Assembly: GCF_000281895.1 (NCBI RefSeq)
Contig: NZ_CM001558.1
Span: 2,484,556-2,548,555, forward strand
Source of the DNA: Pseudomonas fluorescens Q2-87
Lineage (GTDB): Bacteria; Pseudomonadota; Gammaproteobacteria; Pseudomonadales; Pseudomonadaceae
DNA: 64,000 nt
Direction of reading: 5' to 3'
The position numbers and the translations under genes are program-made. The stretch's first letter is position 1, and the number at the start of each line of letters is the position of its first letter. Below, piece after piece: positions 1 to 8,722 of the stretch. Below the pieces are notes generated by a model. That model was not told the origin of the DNA and did no database searches. It was given only the letters and a program-made list of their open reading frames with translations.

Positions 1-324
1 AACCACGTTGAGCAGCAGGCGACCGCCGCTGGCCTGGTCCAGGCTGGCGGCCTGGCGCGCCGAGGCGGTGGGGTTGCCGAGCGACGTGCGCAGCGCCACC
101 AGCAGCTTGATGCGCTGGGTCACTGGAACCAGGCTGGCGGCGGTCACCCAGGGATCGAGGCAACTGGCACCGGTGGGAATCAGCAGGCCGTCGTAGCCGA
201 GCTGGTCGGCGGCCACGGCGATTTGCCGCATATAGGCGTTGGTCGCCGGTCGGCCACTGCCGGAATGCCCCAAGTAACGGGTATCGCCGGAGGTGGGAAG
301 GAACCAGAAAATATCCAGGCTCAT
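1..324 (-). CDS. msuD: FMNH2-dependent alkanesulfonate/methanesulfonate monooxygenase, N-terminal part (cut by window edge)
   Basis: The first 108 codons are visible, starting with [14 protein letters not shown]. This is the typical start of the SsuD/MsuD bacterial luciferase-like family, and the later segments [10 protein letters not shown] and [12 protein letters not shown] also fit. The family uses reduced FMN from a partner reductase and O2 to release sulfite from alkanesulfonates. It lies downstream of sfnR, msuC and msuE on the same strand, which favours a methanesulfonate enzyme (MsuD) over SsuD. That choice is inference from context, because the two are very similar at the N-terminus. 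A hairpin (GGAAGGGC at 355-362, GCCCTTCC at 368-375) lies between it and sfnR. Confidence 0.8.
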   Translation of the reverse strand, partial: MSLDIFWFLPTSGDTRYLGHSGSGRPATNAYMRQIAVAADQLGYDGLLIPTGASCLDPWVTAASLVPVTQRIKLLVALRTSLGNPTASARQAASLDQASGGRLLLNVV

Positions 325-474
325 GGGGTTTGATCCTTTTGCTGTTGGGAGTCTGGAAGGGCGCTGGGCCCTTCCGGTATCGCAACGCTTGGCATTTTGG
401 AAGGGTTGGCCGGTCACCCTGTGGCTACGGCTGGGGCCGTTGCGGCGGGCGGGGCATTGCCCGGTTTTTTGTTA

Positions 475-1578
475 TCAGATCGACAATTGAATGGCCCGGG
501 TGGGCCGTTCCTGGGTGTCCGGGCGGCGGCGATTGACCACCAATTCGCCAATGGCGATCAGGCGTGCGCGGGTGACGTTGCGACTGAGGCCAAGCAGGTT
601 GGCGGTGCGCACCTGGTTGCAGTGGCAAAAGCGGTAGGCGGCCCGCAGCAGGCTGTCTTCGACTTTCTCGTGAAGGCCGCCGGACTGTTCTTCGAACAAT
701 CGGTGAAAGGTCCGCAATAACTGTTCATCGGCGCTTTCGCCGGCGCTTGCCTGTGGCTGTTCCTGGCGTTCGATGCGGATCGGCGACAGGCGCAGGTCGT
801 CTTCCTGCACCAGGCCGTTGCGGCACACCAGAAGGGTGTGGTGGAGGACATTCTCCAGCTCGCGGATGTTGCCTGGCCAGCTGTAGTCCACCAGTTTGCG
901 CTCGGCCTGCGGGGTCAGGCGTACTTCGCCGTAGCCCAGGCGCTGGCAGTAGGTTTTGATGAAGTGGCGCGTCAGCGGCACGATGTCGCCCGGTCGCTCG
1001 CGCAGTGGATAGAGTTGCAGACTCACCACATCGAGGCGGTAGTAGAGGTCTTCGCGAAAGTTGCCGGCACTGATGGCCTTGTCCAGTTGCACGTTGGTGG
1101 CAGCGACCACGCGCACGTTGATCGCAATGCTCTTGCGTGAACCCAGGCGCACCACCTCGCGTTCCTGCAACACACGCAGCAACTTGACCTGGATGGCCAT
1201 GGGCAAGTCGCCGATCTCGTCGAGGAATAGGGTTCCGCCGTTGGCTTCCTCGAACCAGCCGGCCTTGGCGGCGAGGGCACCGGTGAACGCGCCTTTTTCA
1301 TGGCCGAACAGCTCCGCCTCTACCAGCGATTCGGAGAACGCACCGCAGTTGACCGCGACAAAGGGACCGTTGCGCCGGCCGCTGAGGTTGTGGATGTGGC
1401 GTGCGACCAGCTCCTTGCCCGTGCCTGTCTCGCCAATGATCAGGACGCTGGCCTCACTGGGGGCGACCTGTTGCACGTGAGCGAGAAGCGCCTGCGATCT
1501 AGGGTCTTCGAAGACCTGCGCGGTCGCCCGGATCGAGGTGGCCAATGTCGGCGAAGGTGGAAGGGTCAGCAGTTGCAT
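475..1578 (-). CDS. sfnR: Sigma-54-dependent transcriptional activator SfnR
   Basis: A 367-residue enhancer-binding protein of the SfnR type, which activates use of dimethyl sulfone and other organosulfur compounds with RpoN. It has an AAA+ domain with Walker A GETGTGKE, the sigma-54 contact loop GAFTGA and Walker B LFLDEIGD. A C-terminal Fis-type helix-turn-helix follows (AANLLGLSRN-like, NQVRTANLLGLSRN). There is no receiver or other sensor domain, as known for SfnR, so activity is probably set by expression level. The start MQLLTLPPSP at 1578 has AGGG six bases upstream. A longer in-frame reading to 1632 would overlap msuC and has no ribosome-binding site. It follows msuC by 8 bases. Confidence 0.88.
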   Translation of the reverse strand: MQLLTLPPSPTLATSIRATAQVFEDPRSQALLAHVQQVAPSEASVLIIGETGTGKELVARHIHNLSGRRNGPFVAVNCGAFSESLVEAELFGHEKGAFTGALAAKAGWFEEANGGTLFLDEIGDLPMAIQVKLLRVLQEREVVRLGSRKSIAINVRVVAATNVQLDKAISAGNFREDLYYRLDVVSLQLYPLRERPGDIVPLTRHFIKTYCQRLGYGEVRLTPQAERKLVDYSWPGNIRELENVLHHTLLVCRNGLVQEDDLRLSPIRIERQEQPQASAGESADEQLLRTFHRLFEEQSGGLHEKVEDSLLRAAYRFCHCNQVRTANLLGLSRNVTRARLIAIGELVVNRRRPDTQERPTRAIQLSI

Positions 1579-1586
1579 GGGCATCC

Positions 1587-2774
1587 CTATGAGTAGAAGG
1601 AGGGGGTGGGCCGCGTCTGGCTCAGCGCCCATTCACCCAGTTCGTGGAGTTTGTAATCCACCGGATCGTGCAGGCTCTGGGTGCGCAGGTTGCGCCAGTG
1701 GCGGTCCAGGCGCAGCGACGCATGGGTGGCGCGGGCGCCGGTGACTTCGAACAGGCGGCTGCAAATGTCCAGGCCGGTGCGCACGGCAGCGACCTTGGCG
1801 GTGGCGATGGACAGCGCCAGTTGCGCGCGTTCCTCGGCGCCCAGGGCATGGCCCTTGTTCCAAGCGGCATCGAGCTGCTCGGCGGCGCGTTCCACCAGCA
1901 GGCGCACCCCCTCCAGGCCGACCCAGAACTCGCCGAAGTGGCGCAAAATGTACGGGTCTTCGCTGACATGCTGGGCCTTGGAGCGGAACCACGGTCGACC
2001 TTCCTTGAGCGTGTAGTGACGGGCCTCTTCCAAGGCACCTTCGGCAATGCCGAGGAAAATATGGGCGAAGTGCAGTTGCGCGATCAGCGGACGCAGGCAG
2101 GCGAAGGGCGTGCTCAGGGGGCCGGGATCGAGCAGCAACTCGTTTTCTTCCACCCGCACCCGTTCGAAGGTGGCGCTGCCGCTGTCGGTCTGGCGTTGGC
2201 CCATGTTGTCCCAATCACCGTGCAGGGTAATGCCAGTGCGGCCGCTGGGAATGGCGGCGATCAATAGCTTGCCGCTGGCGCTTTCATCGATGGCCGAGGC
2301 GATCAGCATTTCCGAGTCGCTGGCGCCGGAGCAGAAGCTTTTCTTGCCGGAAAACTCACGCCAACCGTCGAAGGTCTTGACCACGGTGCGGGTATCCAGT
2401 GGGTTCAACGCATTGCCCCAGAACCAGTTCTTGCGGGCGGTCTGTTCGAACCAGGGCTGCCACTGATCGGGGCGGGAAAACAGGCGCACGGTGGCCAGCA
2501 TCAAGTGCTGGAAACCGAAGACGTGGGCGATGGAGCTGTCCACCTTGGCAAATTCGCGCACCACGCCGAGGGTTTCGCTCCAGCTGGCACCGAGGCCGCC
2601 GAATTGCGTGGGGATGCTCAAGGCCAGCAAGCCGCTTTGGCGGATGGCATCGCGTTGCAGCTTGGGCGTGCCGCCGGCCTCGTCGCGCTCGACGGCGGTT
2701 TCAGCGAACTCCGCCGCCAGTCGGCGAGCGGTTTGCAGCGGCGTCAGTACCGTGGGTTGTTGATGGGTTCTCAA
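1587..2774 (-). CDS. msuC: Acyl-CoA dehydrogenase-like flavin monooxygenase (MsuC/SfnC type)
   Basis: About 395 residues with the acyl-CoA dehydrogenase fold (SIPTQFGGLGASW and RATHASLRLDRHWRNLRTQSLHD-type segments). It belongs to the group D flavin-dependent monooxygenases that include DszC and MsuC. MsuC oxidises methanesulfinate to methanesulfonate using reduced flavin, here presumably supplied by MsuE just upstream. A TTG start at 2774 is chosen because GAGGGA lies six bases upstream. An ATG at 2807 gives 11 more residues without a clear ribosome-binding site. It lies between msuE and sfnR. The exact substrate (methanesulfinate or another sulfur compound) is inferred from neighbours. Confidence 0.82.
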   Translation of the reverse strand: MRTHQQPTVLTPLQTARRLAAEFAETAVERDEAGGTPKLQRDAIRQSGLLALSIPTQFGGLGASWSETLGVVREFAKVDSSIAHVFGFQHLMLATVRLFSRPDQWQPWFEQTARKNWFWGNALNPLDTRTVVKTFDGWREFSGKKSFCSGASDSEMLIASAIDESASGKLLIAAIPSGRTGITLHGDWDNMGQRQTDSGSATFERVRVEENELLLDPGPLSTPFACLRPLIAQLHFAHIFLGIAEGALEEARHYTLKEGRPWFRSKAQHVSEDPYILRHFGEFWVGLEGVRLLVERAAEQLDAAWNKGHALGAEERAQLALSIATAKVAAVRTGLDICSRLFEVTGARATHASLRLDRHWRNLRTQSLHDPVDYKLHELGEWALSQTRPTPSFYS

Positions 2775-2833
2775 GCGATGTCCCTCGCAAAAAGGCCGTC
2801 CAGGCAAATGCAGTCGTGATTCATGCGGATTCC

Positions 2834-3397
2834 TCAGGCGATTTTGCGCAGTGCCTGCGCCTGGCCAGTGAACAGGCGAGCGGCACGTTCGGCGGCCAGT
2901 TCGATGCGGGCTTGCAGACCCTGGCTGGCGAGGCGGTAGTCAACGAAATCGGTCTCGCTGGCATAGACGCCGATGGGCAAGGTGAGGGACTGGAAGAAGC
3001 TGAACAGCGGACGCAATTGATGATCGAGGACCAAGGCGTGACGCTCACTGCCACCGGTGGCCGCGAGCAAGACCGGCGTGTTGACCAGCGCGTCCTGGCC
3101 GACCAGGTCGAACAAATGCTTGAACAAACCCGGATAGGTGCCACGGTAAACCGGCGCGGCGACGACTAGCAGATCGGCCGACTCAATCAGTCGCAGTTCA
3201 TGCTCGACCGTCTCTGGCAATTCCTTGCGCCACAGTGCAGCGCCAAGCGGACGGGCAATGTTGCCCAGTTCGATCAGGTGGGGGTCGATGACCAGATGCT
3301 GACCGAGTTCGCCCAGGATGGCTTCGGTCAATGCCAGTGTGCGCGAGGGGCGGGCGGTACCGCCGGAAACGGCGACGACTTTCAGTGGAGTGCTCAT
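2834..3397 (-). CDS. msuE: NAD(P)H-dependent FMN reductase MsuE
   Basis: A 187-residue NADPH-dependent FMN reductase of the flavodoxin-like family (MsuE/SsuE). The N-terminus VVAVSGGTARPSRT holds the phosphate-binding loop, and PVYRGTYPGLFKHLFDL is a family signature. It supplies FMNH2 to the two monooxygenases downstream (msuC and the msuD-like gene). It is the first gene of the minus-strand operon, 34 bases downstream of the predicted transcription start of a sigma-54 promoter. Confidence 0.9.
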   Translation of the reverse strand: MSTPLKVVAVSGGTARPSRTLALTEAILGELGQHLVIDPHLIELGNIARPLGAALWRKELPETVEHELRLIESADLLVVAAPVYRGTYPGLFKHLFDLVGQDALVNTPVLLAATGGSERHALVLDHQLRPLFSFFQSLTLPIGVYASETDFVDYRLASQGLQARIELAAERAARLFTGQAQALRKIA

Positions 3398-3441
3398 CCT
3401 AGGTGTTCCTGTTGGACTGTTGATCGAGGTACAGGGGCTTG

Positions 3442-3458
3442 AGCAAGGGCCGTACCAA
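3442..3458 (-). promoter_or_regulatory. Sigma-54 (-24/-12) promoter of the msuE-msuC-sfnR operon
   Basis: Read on the minus strand the segment is TTGGTACG-GCCC-TTGCT, close to the RpoN consensus TGGCACG-N4-TTGCW, with GG and GC exactly ten bases apart. Transcription would start near 3431, about 34 bases before msuE. Since sfnR encodes a sigma-54 activator inside the operon, autoactivation is plausible. An inverted repeat (GCTGTTGC at 3540-3547, GCAACAGC at 3578-3585) upstream is a possible enhancer site. The rest of 3398-3681 shows no gene. Confidence 0.65.
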
Positions 3459-3681
3459 GGTGCGCCGCTCAGTGTTTGCTGGGGGCTGGAGGCGGGGAGT
3501 GGGGGCGGGCTGTTGATTTTGCGCAGGGTTTGTTGAGTTGCTGTTGCCCGGCAGACAGTTAGGCTACTGTTTCTGGCGCAACAGCTTCGCGTTCATAAGG
3601 CCAAGGAGTGCTTCAAATGCAGCGAGTGGAGTGGCTTGAGCATCAAATCGATCTGCTTCGTTAGGACTGCGTGTGAATCGC

Positions 3682-4572
3682 TTACTGCGGCCATTGCTCA
3701 AGCAGAATCGAGACGAACTTCTCCGCGGCGGGAGACAGAGATGCGCCCCGTCGATAGACCAACCCCAGTGATCGGTTTACCACGGGTTCGATCAGCGGCA
3801 CGCTGACCAGCGTTGGGTGGTCCCCGGCGGGCATTGCCAGGCTGGGCATCGCCGACACCCCGAGGCCAGCCTCGACCAACCCCAGCGACGTGGACAAGTG
3901 CTGCACTTCGTAAAACCACTGCGGACGCCAACTCAGGCCTGACAAGGCGTGATCGAGCAGCATGCGGTTTCCGCTCAGGCGGCCCACCCCGATCAACCGA
4001 TAATCGCTGAGTTCCGACCAGGTGACGGCGCTACGTTGAGCCAATTCATGGTCCCGTCGGCAGGCCAGCACAAACGGCTCGTTGACCAAGGGCACGAACT
4101 CGATGTCCGGATGCTGGCCGCTCATCATGTTGATGCCAAAATCGGCTTCGCCTCGTAGCACCGCCTCCAATCCTTCGTTGGCGCTGAGGTCGAGCAGGCG
4201 GATGCGGATCTTTGGGTAACGCTCGTTGTAGAGGCGGATCACCGAAGGCAGGAAATAGAACGCTGCGGTAGGAATACACGCCAGTGTCACCCGGCCGATC
4301 TGTCGCTCTGCCAGTTCGCGGATGTTGAGAATCGAGTCATCGAAATCGTCCAACAGGCGCCGCGCCTTGGGCAGGAAGTCACGACCGACGCTGGTCAGGC
4401 TGACTTTGCGTGTCGTGCGGTCGAGCAGGGCGGTGCCCAATCCTTCTTCGAGCTTTTTCATCCGTCGGCTCAGGGCCGGCTGGGACAAATGCAACGCATC
4501 GGCAGCCTCGTGGAAGCTGCCCAGCTCAGCGATTTTCACGAAAGAGCGAATGTCCTGAAGTTCGTATTCCAT
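3682..4572 (-). CDS. LysR-family transcriptional regulator
   Basis: A 296-residue LysR regulator with an N-terminal winged helix (SFHEAADALHLSQPALSRRMKKLEEGLG) and a type 2 periplasmic-binding effector domain (VTLACIPTAAFYFLPSVI onward). The start at 4572 (MEYELQDI) follows GGGAAAGG; a start four codons upstream is possible. It is divergent from the PrpF-like isomerase and carriers at 4740-8631 and is the likely regulator of that set. It resembles the LysR encoded at 29954 over its full length, and both sit beside CitMHS carriers. Confidence 0.9.
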   Translation of the reverse strand: MEYELQDIRSFVKIAELGSFHEAADALHLSQPALSRRMKKLEEGLGTALLDRTTRKVSLTSVGRDFLPKARRLLDDFDDSILNIRELAERQIGRVTLACIPTAAFYFLPSVIRLYNERYPKIRIRLLDLSANEGLEAVLRGEADFGINMMSGQHPDIEFVPLVNEPFVLACRRDHELAQRSAVTWSELSDYRLIGVGRLSGNRMLLDHALSGLSWRPQWFYEVQHLSTSLGLVEAGLGVSAMPSLAMPAGDHPTLVSVPLIEPVVNRSLGLVYRRGASLSPAAEKFVSILLEQWPQ

Positions 4573-4739
4573 GGCCTTTCCCATCGATGTGCGCGATATG
4601 TCATGGGTTCATCCTAGGATAATTCTTTTGTGAAACGCAATAATCGCTCCGATCTTTGCATTGGAAACACTTTTTAAACCCTGCCACTCTTGTTCTCAGC
4701 ACATCAATTGTCCAGATTGATCAACAAGAGTTAATGCTC

Positions 4740-5822
4740 ATGCAACGAATTCCTTGTGTCTTAATGCGCGGCGGTACCTCCAAGGGGCCGGTATTCCTTG
4801 CCTGGGACTTGCCTGCTGCCATCGCGGAACGTGACGAGTTGCTGCTGAACCTGATGGGCTCCGGCCATGAGCTGGAAATCGACGGCATCGGTGGCGGTAG
4901 CCCGCAAACCAGCAAGGTGGCGATTGTCAGCCCTTCGCTTCACCCTGAGGCGGACGTCGACTATCTGTTTGTCCAGGTCATGGTCTCCCAGCGTCGGGTC
5001 GATACCGCACCCAACTGCGGCAATATGCTGTGCGCGGTCGGCCCGTTCGCTATCGAGCAGGGTCTGGTCAAGGCTTCCGGCGACTTGACCTGTGTGCGCA
5101 TCCGCAACCTCAATACCGGGACCTTTGTGAATTCCGAGGTCCAAACCCCCGGCGGCAAGGTCAGCTATGAGGGCGATACCGCCATCGACGGCGTGCCGGG
5201 TACTGCGGCCCCGGTGCAACTGACCTTTCTCGATGCTGCCGGCAGCAAGACGGGGAAACTCTTTCCAACCGGGCAGCCTCAGGATCTGATCGATGGGATT
5301 GCGGTGACGTGCATCGACATGGCAATGCCGATGCTGATCGTTGAAGCTGGCCAGCTTGGCAAGCGCGGCGATGAAAGCCCTGCCGAACTGGACGCCGACC
5401 AGGCCTTTCTGAAACGCCTGGAGTCCCTGCGACTGAAAGCCGGCCTGGCCATGGGCCTGGGGGATGTCAGCGACAAGGTGATCCCCAAGCCAGTGCTGGT
5501 GTCTGCGCCCACCTCTGGCGGGACTCTCCAGGTGCGTTATTTCATGCCGCACAACTGTCACCGCGCCCTGGCGATCACCGGCTCCATTGGCCTTGCGACG
5601 GCGTGCGTGACCGAGGGCAGCGTCGTCGCCCAGTTGCTCGGCGGTGTCCGCGAGCCGCGCTTGCAGCAAGTTCGTATCGAGCACCCGAGCGGCGGGATCG
5701 ATGTCGTATTGTCCTATACCGGCGAGAAGGGTGAGACGATTCGTGCCTCGGTGGTGCGTACCGCCCGCAGGCTTTTTTCAGGTTTCGTCTACGCGACCGC
5801 TACCCACCGACTCGCCGGCTAG
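4740..5822 (+). CDS. PrpF-family isomerase (4-oxalomesaconate tautomerase/methylaconitate isomerase-like)
   Basis: A 360-residue PrpF-family protein. Visible signatures are the N-terminal RIPCVLMRGGTSKG, DGIGGGSPQTSKVAI, the active-site segment APNCGNMLCAVGPFA and the C-terminal RTARRLFSGFV. Members shift double bonds in unsaturated tricarboxylates (aconitate, methylaconitate, 4-oxalomesaconate). The start MQRIPCV at 4740 has AAGAG nine bases upstream; an ATG two codons earlier is too close to it. It is divergent from a LysR gene and followed by DctA, CitMHS and an OprD porin. The gallate genes galA, galB and galC are absent, so I do not assign GalD. The neighbours suggest isomerisation of an imported tricarboxylate. 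Confidence 0.8.
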   Translation: MQRIPCVLMRGGTSKGPVFLAWDLPAAIAERDELLLNLMGSGHELEIDGIGGGSPQTSKVAIVSPSLHPEADVDYLFVQVMVSQRRVDTAPNCGNMLCAVGPFAIEQGLVKASGDLTCVRIRNLNTGTFVNSEVQTPGGKVSYEGDTAIDGVPGTAAPVQLTFLDAAGSKTGKLFPTGQPQDLIDGIAVTCIDMAMPMLIVEAGQLGKRGDESPAELDADQAFLKRLESLRLKAGLAMGLGDVSDKVIPKPVLVSAPTSGGTLQVRYFMPHNCHRALAITGSIGLATACVTEGSVVAQLLGGVREPRLQQVRIEHPSGGIDVVLSYTGEKGETIRASVVRTARRLFSGFVYATATHRLAG

Positions 5823-5874
5823 CCAGGCAGTCCGGGTCGCTTGCATCAGAACAATTCTAAAAATGGGTGATGCC

Positions 5875-7188
5875 ATGAAAGTTGTTAAATCGCTGTACTT
5901 TCAGATCATCTGCGCCGTGTTGCTGGGCGTGGTCGTCGGGCACTTCTGGTCGCAACAGGCAATCGCCTTGAAGCCTCTGGGTGATGCCTTCATCAAGTTG
6001 ATCAAAATGATGATCGCGCCGGTGGTGTTCTGCACCATCGTCACCGGCATTGCCGGCATGAGTGACAAGCGATCCTTGGGTCGCTTGCTGAGCAAGACCA
6101 TGCTGCTGTTCCTGGCGCTGACGTTGATCAGCCTGATCATCGGCCTGGTGTCGGTCTACCTGTTCAAGCCCGGTGCAGGCATGAATATCGATCCAACCCA
6201 CCTGAGCACCCAAGGCCTGTCGCAGTACACCGAGTCCGCCGCGAAACTGGGTGTGGTCGAGTTTTTCATGCACATCATTCCCGACACGTTCATTGGCGCA
6301 TTCGACAAAGGTGAAGTGCTGCCGGTGTTGTTCATCGCCGTTCTCTGTGGCTTTGCCTTGTCGTCCCTGGGCGAGCGCGGCAAACCCGTACTCGATGTGC
6401 TGGAGTCGGCTTCGCACATGGTCTTCAAGATATTTTCCTACCTGATGCGCTTCGCTCCGATTGGCGCATTCGGTGCATTGGCCTTCACAGTCGGGCAATA
6501 CGGCATCACTTCCTTGGGTTCTCTGGCCAAGCTGATCATGACCCTCTACATCGCCTGCGCCTTCTTCGTCTTCGTGGTGTTGGGCGGCATTTGCCGCGCC
6601 CATGGCTTCAGCCTATGGAAGTTGCTGCGTTACCTGCGCGAGGAATTCCTGGTGGTGCTGGGGACCTCCTCGACCGAGCCCGTCATGCCGCGCATGCTGG
6701 AAAAACTCCAGGCCCTGGGCTGCAAGAGGGGGGTAGTAGGACTGGTGCTGCCCACGGGTTATTCGTTCAACCTCGACGGGACCGCGATCTACCTGTCGCT
6801 GGCGGCGGTTTTCATCGCCCAGGCCTGCAACATCGAGCTGACGCTGACCCAGACCATCACCATGTTGGCGATCATGCTGCTGTCGTCGAAGGGCGCCGCG
6901 GGGGTGACCGGCAGCGGTTTTGTCGCGCTGGCCTCGACCCTGACGGTCATCCATGACATTCCCCTGGCCGGCCTGGCCCTGTTGATCGGAATCGACCGAT
7001 TCATGTCCGAGGCCCGGGCACTGACCAGCCTGGCGAGCAACGCCGTAGCAACCGTGGTAATCGCGCTCTCGGAGAATGCCTGCGAGCGTGAAACGCTGTT
7101 GAGAACATTGGACGGCAAGCCATCGCCCACAGTGGCCCAGGTGACGGACCAAGCCTGGAATGAGGCAAAAGCCGTCAAACACCTCTAG
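5875..7188 (+). CDS. dctA: C4-dicarboxylate:cation symporter, DctA family
   Basis: A 437-residue DAACS (SLC1-like) carrier of the inner membrane. It shows KLIKMMIAPVVFCTIVTGI, a serine-rich re-entrant loop GTSSTEPVMPRMLEKL, GYSFNLDGTAIYLSLAAVFIAQ and the C-terminal LIGIDRFMSEARALTSLASNAVAT, all hallmark DctA segments. Such proteins import succinate, fumarate, malate and sometimes tartrate or orotate. The start MKVVKSLYF at 5875 has GGGTG upstream; an ATG at 5863 is the alternative. It lies 52 bases after the PrpF-like gene in the same direction. A second DctA is encoded at 34427-35734, so the copies probably serve different substrates. Confidence 0.87.
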   Translation: MKVVKSLYFQIICAVLLGVVVGHFWSQQAIALKPLGDAFIKLIKMMIAPVVFCTIVTGIAGMSDKRSLGRLLSKTMLLFLALTLISLIIGLVSVYLFKPGAGMNIDPTHLSTQGLSQYTESAAKLGVVEFFMHIIPDTFIGAFDKGEVLPVLFIAVLCGFALSSLGERGKPVLDVLESASHMVFKIFSYLMRFAPIGAFGALAFTVGQYGITSLGSLAKLIMTLYIACAFFVFVVLGGICRAHGFSLWKLLRYLREEFLVVLGTSSTEPVMPRMLEKLQALGCKRGVVGLVLPTGYSFNLDGTAIYLSLAAVFIAQACNIELTLTQTITMLAIMLLSSKGAAGVTGSGFVALASTLTVIHDIPLAGLALLIGIDRFMSEARALTSLASNAVATVVIALSENACERETLLRTLDGKPSPTVAQVTDQAWNEAKAVKHL

Positions 7189-7326
7189 CGGTCACTGCTG
7201 AACCGACATCACGATCTTGTCTCACCAACCCTTCGCCAGGCACACCCGACCGTGCCGCCTGGCGGATGGGCGGCTGTGTGCCCGGGTGTCGGCCAAGCTC
7301 ACTCATAACAACAAGAGATCTGACTT

Positions 7327-8631
7327 ATGCTCGCTTTACTTGGCTTGGCCATGGTGGTGGTCTTCACGTTTCTGATCATGACCAAACGCTTGTCGCCGAT
7401 CGTTGCCTTGACCGTTGTGCCGATTGTCTTCGCCGTGATCGGCGGGTTCGGCTCAACCACCGGCAAAATGATGCTGGACGGCCTGAAAATGGTCGCCCCA
7501 TCGGCGGCGCTGTTGCTGTTCGCGATTCTGTTTTTTGGCCTGATGATCGATGCCGGCCTGTTCGATCCGCTGATTCGCAAACTCCTGAAGCGGGTCAACG
7601 GCGACCCGATGAAAATAGCCGTAGGCACTGCGCTGCTGTCGCTGGTGGTGGCGCTGGACGGTGACGGCACGACGACGTACATGATCACCTGCGCAGCGAT
7701 GTTGCCGCTGTACAAGCGCATCGGCATGAACCCGATGATCCTGGCGACGGTGGCCATGCTCTCACTGAGCATCATGAGCGGCATGACGCCCTGGGGCGGG
7801 CCGGCGACGCGGGCCATCGCGGCACTGGGCCTTGATGCCGGTGAATATTTCGTGCCCTTGCTACCGACCATGATTGGCGGTGCGATGTGGGTGGTGTTCA
7901 CGGCATTCCTGCTGGGCCGTGCCGAGCGCAAGCGCATTGGCAATGTCCAACTGCAGAGCGGCGGCGGTGACTGCTACATCAAGGCAATCATCGAGGACAC
8001 CCCGCACAAGCGCCCGAAACTGGCCTACGTCAATCTGCTGCTGGTGATCGCCGTCATGACCGCGCTGGTGATGGGGATCATGCATTCGGCAATCCTCTTC
8101 CTGATCGGGTTCGTGCTGGCGCTGATGATCAACTATCCGCAGCTGGATATTCAGAAGGAGCGCATCCTTGCCCATTCGGGCAATGCCATGACGGTGGTCC
8201 TGCTGGTGTTTGCCGCCGGCATCTTCGCCGGGATTTTTTCCGGGACGAAAATGGTCGATGCGCTGGCGCAAACCCTGGTGGACTGGATTCCACCGTCCTG
8301 GGGCCATCTGTTTCCCCTGGTGGTCGCGATTACCAGCATGCCGTTGACCTTCGTGCTGTCCAACGATGCCTATTATTTCGGCGTCGTGCCGATCCTGGCC
8401 AACGCCGCCGCAGCCTACGGGATCGATCCGGTCGAAATCGCGCGGGCCTCCATTCTCGGTCAGCCGGTACACCTGATGAGCCCGCTGGTGGCCTCGACGC
8501 TGTTGCTGGTGGGCATGGTGGATCGCGATCTTGGCGATTTCCAGAAAGCCACCGTCAAATGGGCAGTACTCACCTCCCTGGTGATTACCACGCTGGCCTT
8601 GCTCACCGGGGCCTTGACCCTGTTTTCCTGA
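7327..8631 (+). CDS. CitMHS-family citrate/carboxylate:H+ symporter
   Basis: A 434-residue, highly hydrophobic CitMHS-family transporter (citrate-metal:H+ symport). Family segments include VALDGDGTTTYMITCAAMLPLYKR, GMTPWGGPATR and SNDAYYFGVVPIL. It is paralogous to the protein encoded at 26728-28032. AACAACAA at 7307-7314, next to the ribosome-binding site, fits a Crc/Hfq catabolite-repression target. It lies between a DctA-type carrier and an OprD porin in a carboxylate-uptake module. The 139 bases before it hold a weak inverted repeat (GCCAGGC at 7235-7241, GCCTGGC at 7257-7263) and no gene. Confidence 0.88.
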   Translation: MLALLGLAMVVVFTFLIMTKRLSPIVALTVVPIVFAVIGGFGSTTGKMMLDGLKMVAPSAALLLFAILFFGLMIDAGLFDPLIRKLLKRVNGDPMKIAVGTALLSLVVALDGDGTTTYMITCAAMLPLYKRIGMNPMILATVAMLSLSIMSGMTPWGGPATRAIAALGLDAGEYFVPLLPTMIGGAMWVVFTAFLLGRAERKRIGNVQLQSGGGDCYIKAIIEDTPHKRPKLAYVNLLLVIAVMTALVMGIMHSAILFLIGFVLALMINYPQLDIQKERILAHSGNAMTVVLLVFAAGIFAGIFSGTKMVDALAQTLVDWIPPSWGHLFPLVVAITSMPLTFVLSNDAYYFGVVPILANAAAAYGIDPVEIARASILGQPVHLMSPLVASTLLLVGMVDRDLGDFQKATVKWAVLTSLVITTLALLTGALTLFS

Positions 8632-8722
8632 TTCATCCATCACCTTCGCACTTATGCCTGTCGTGCCTCAATCGAGGCGCGCGCCGGCCTGCGCGCTCAA
8701 TAACAACAACGAGTAGTTCGAC

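Noticed and set aside
450..470. Intrinsic terminator-like hairpin GGGC-ATT-GCCC followed by T6 on the plus strand
   Set aside because: Flanking genes run on the minus strand, so it would face the wrong way; at most it limits antisense transcription.
4740..5822. Assignment as GalD of gallate catabolism
   Set aside because: The PrpF-family match is good, but galA, galB, galC and galR are absent and the neighbours are tricarboxylate carriers, so only the family is claimed.
7235..7263. Terminator between dctA and the CitMHS gene
   Set aside because: The 7-bp inverted repeat has a 15-base loop and no T-run; too weak to call.
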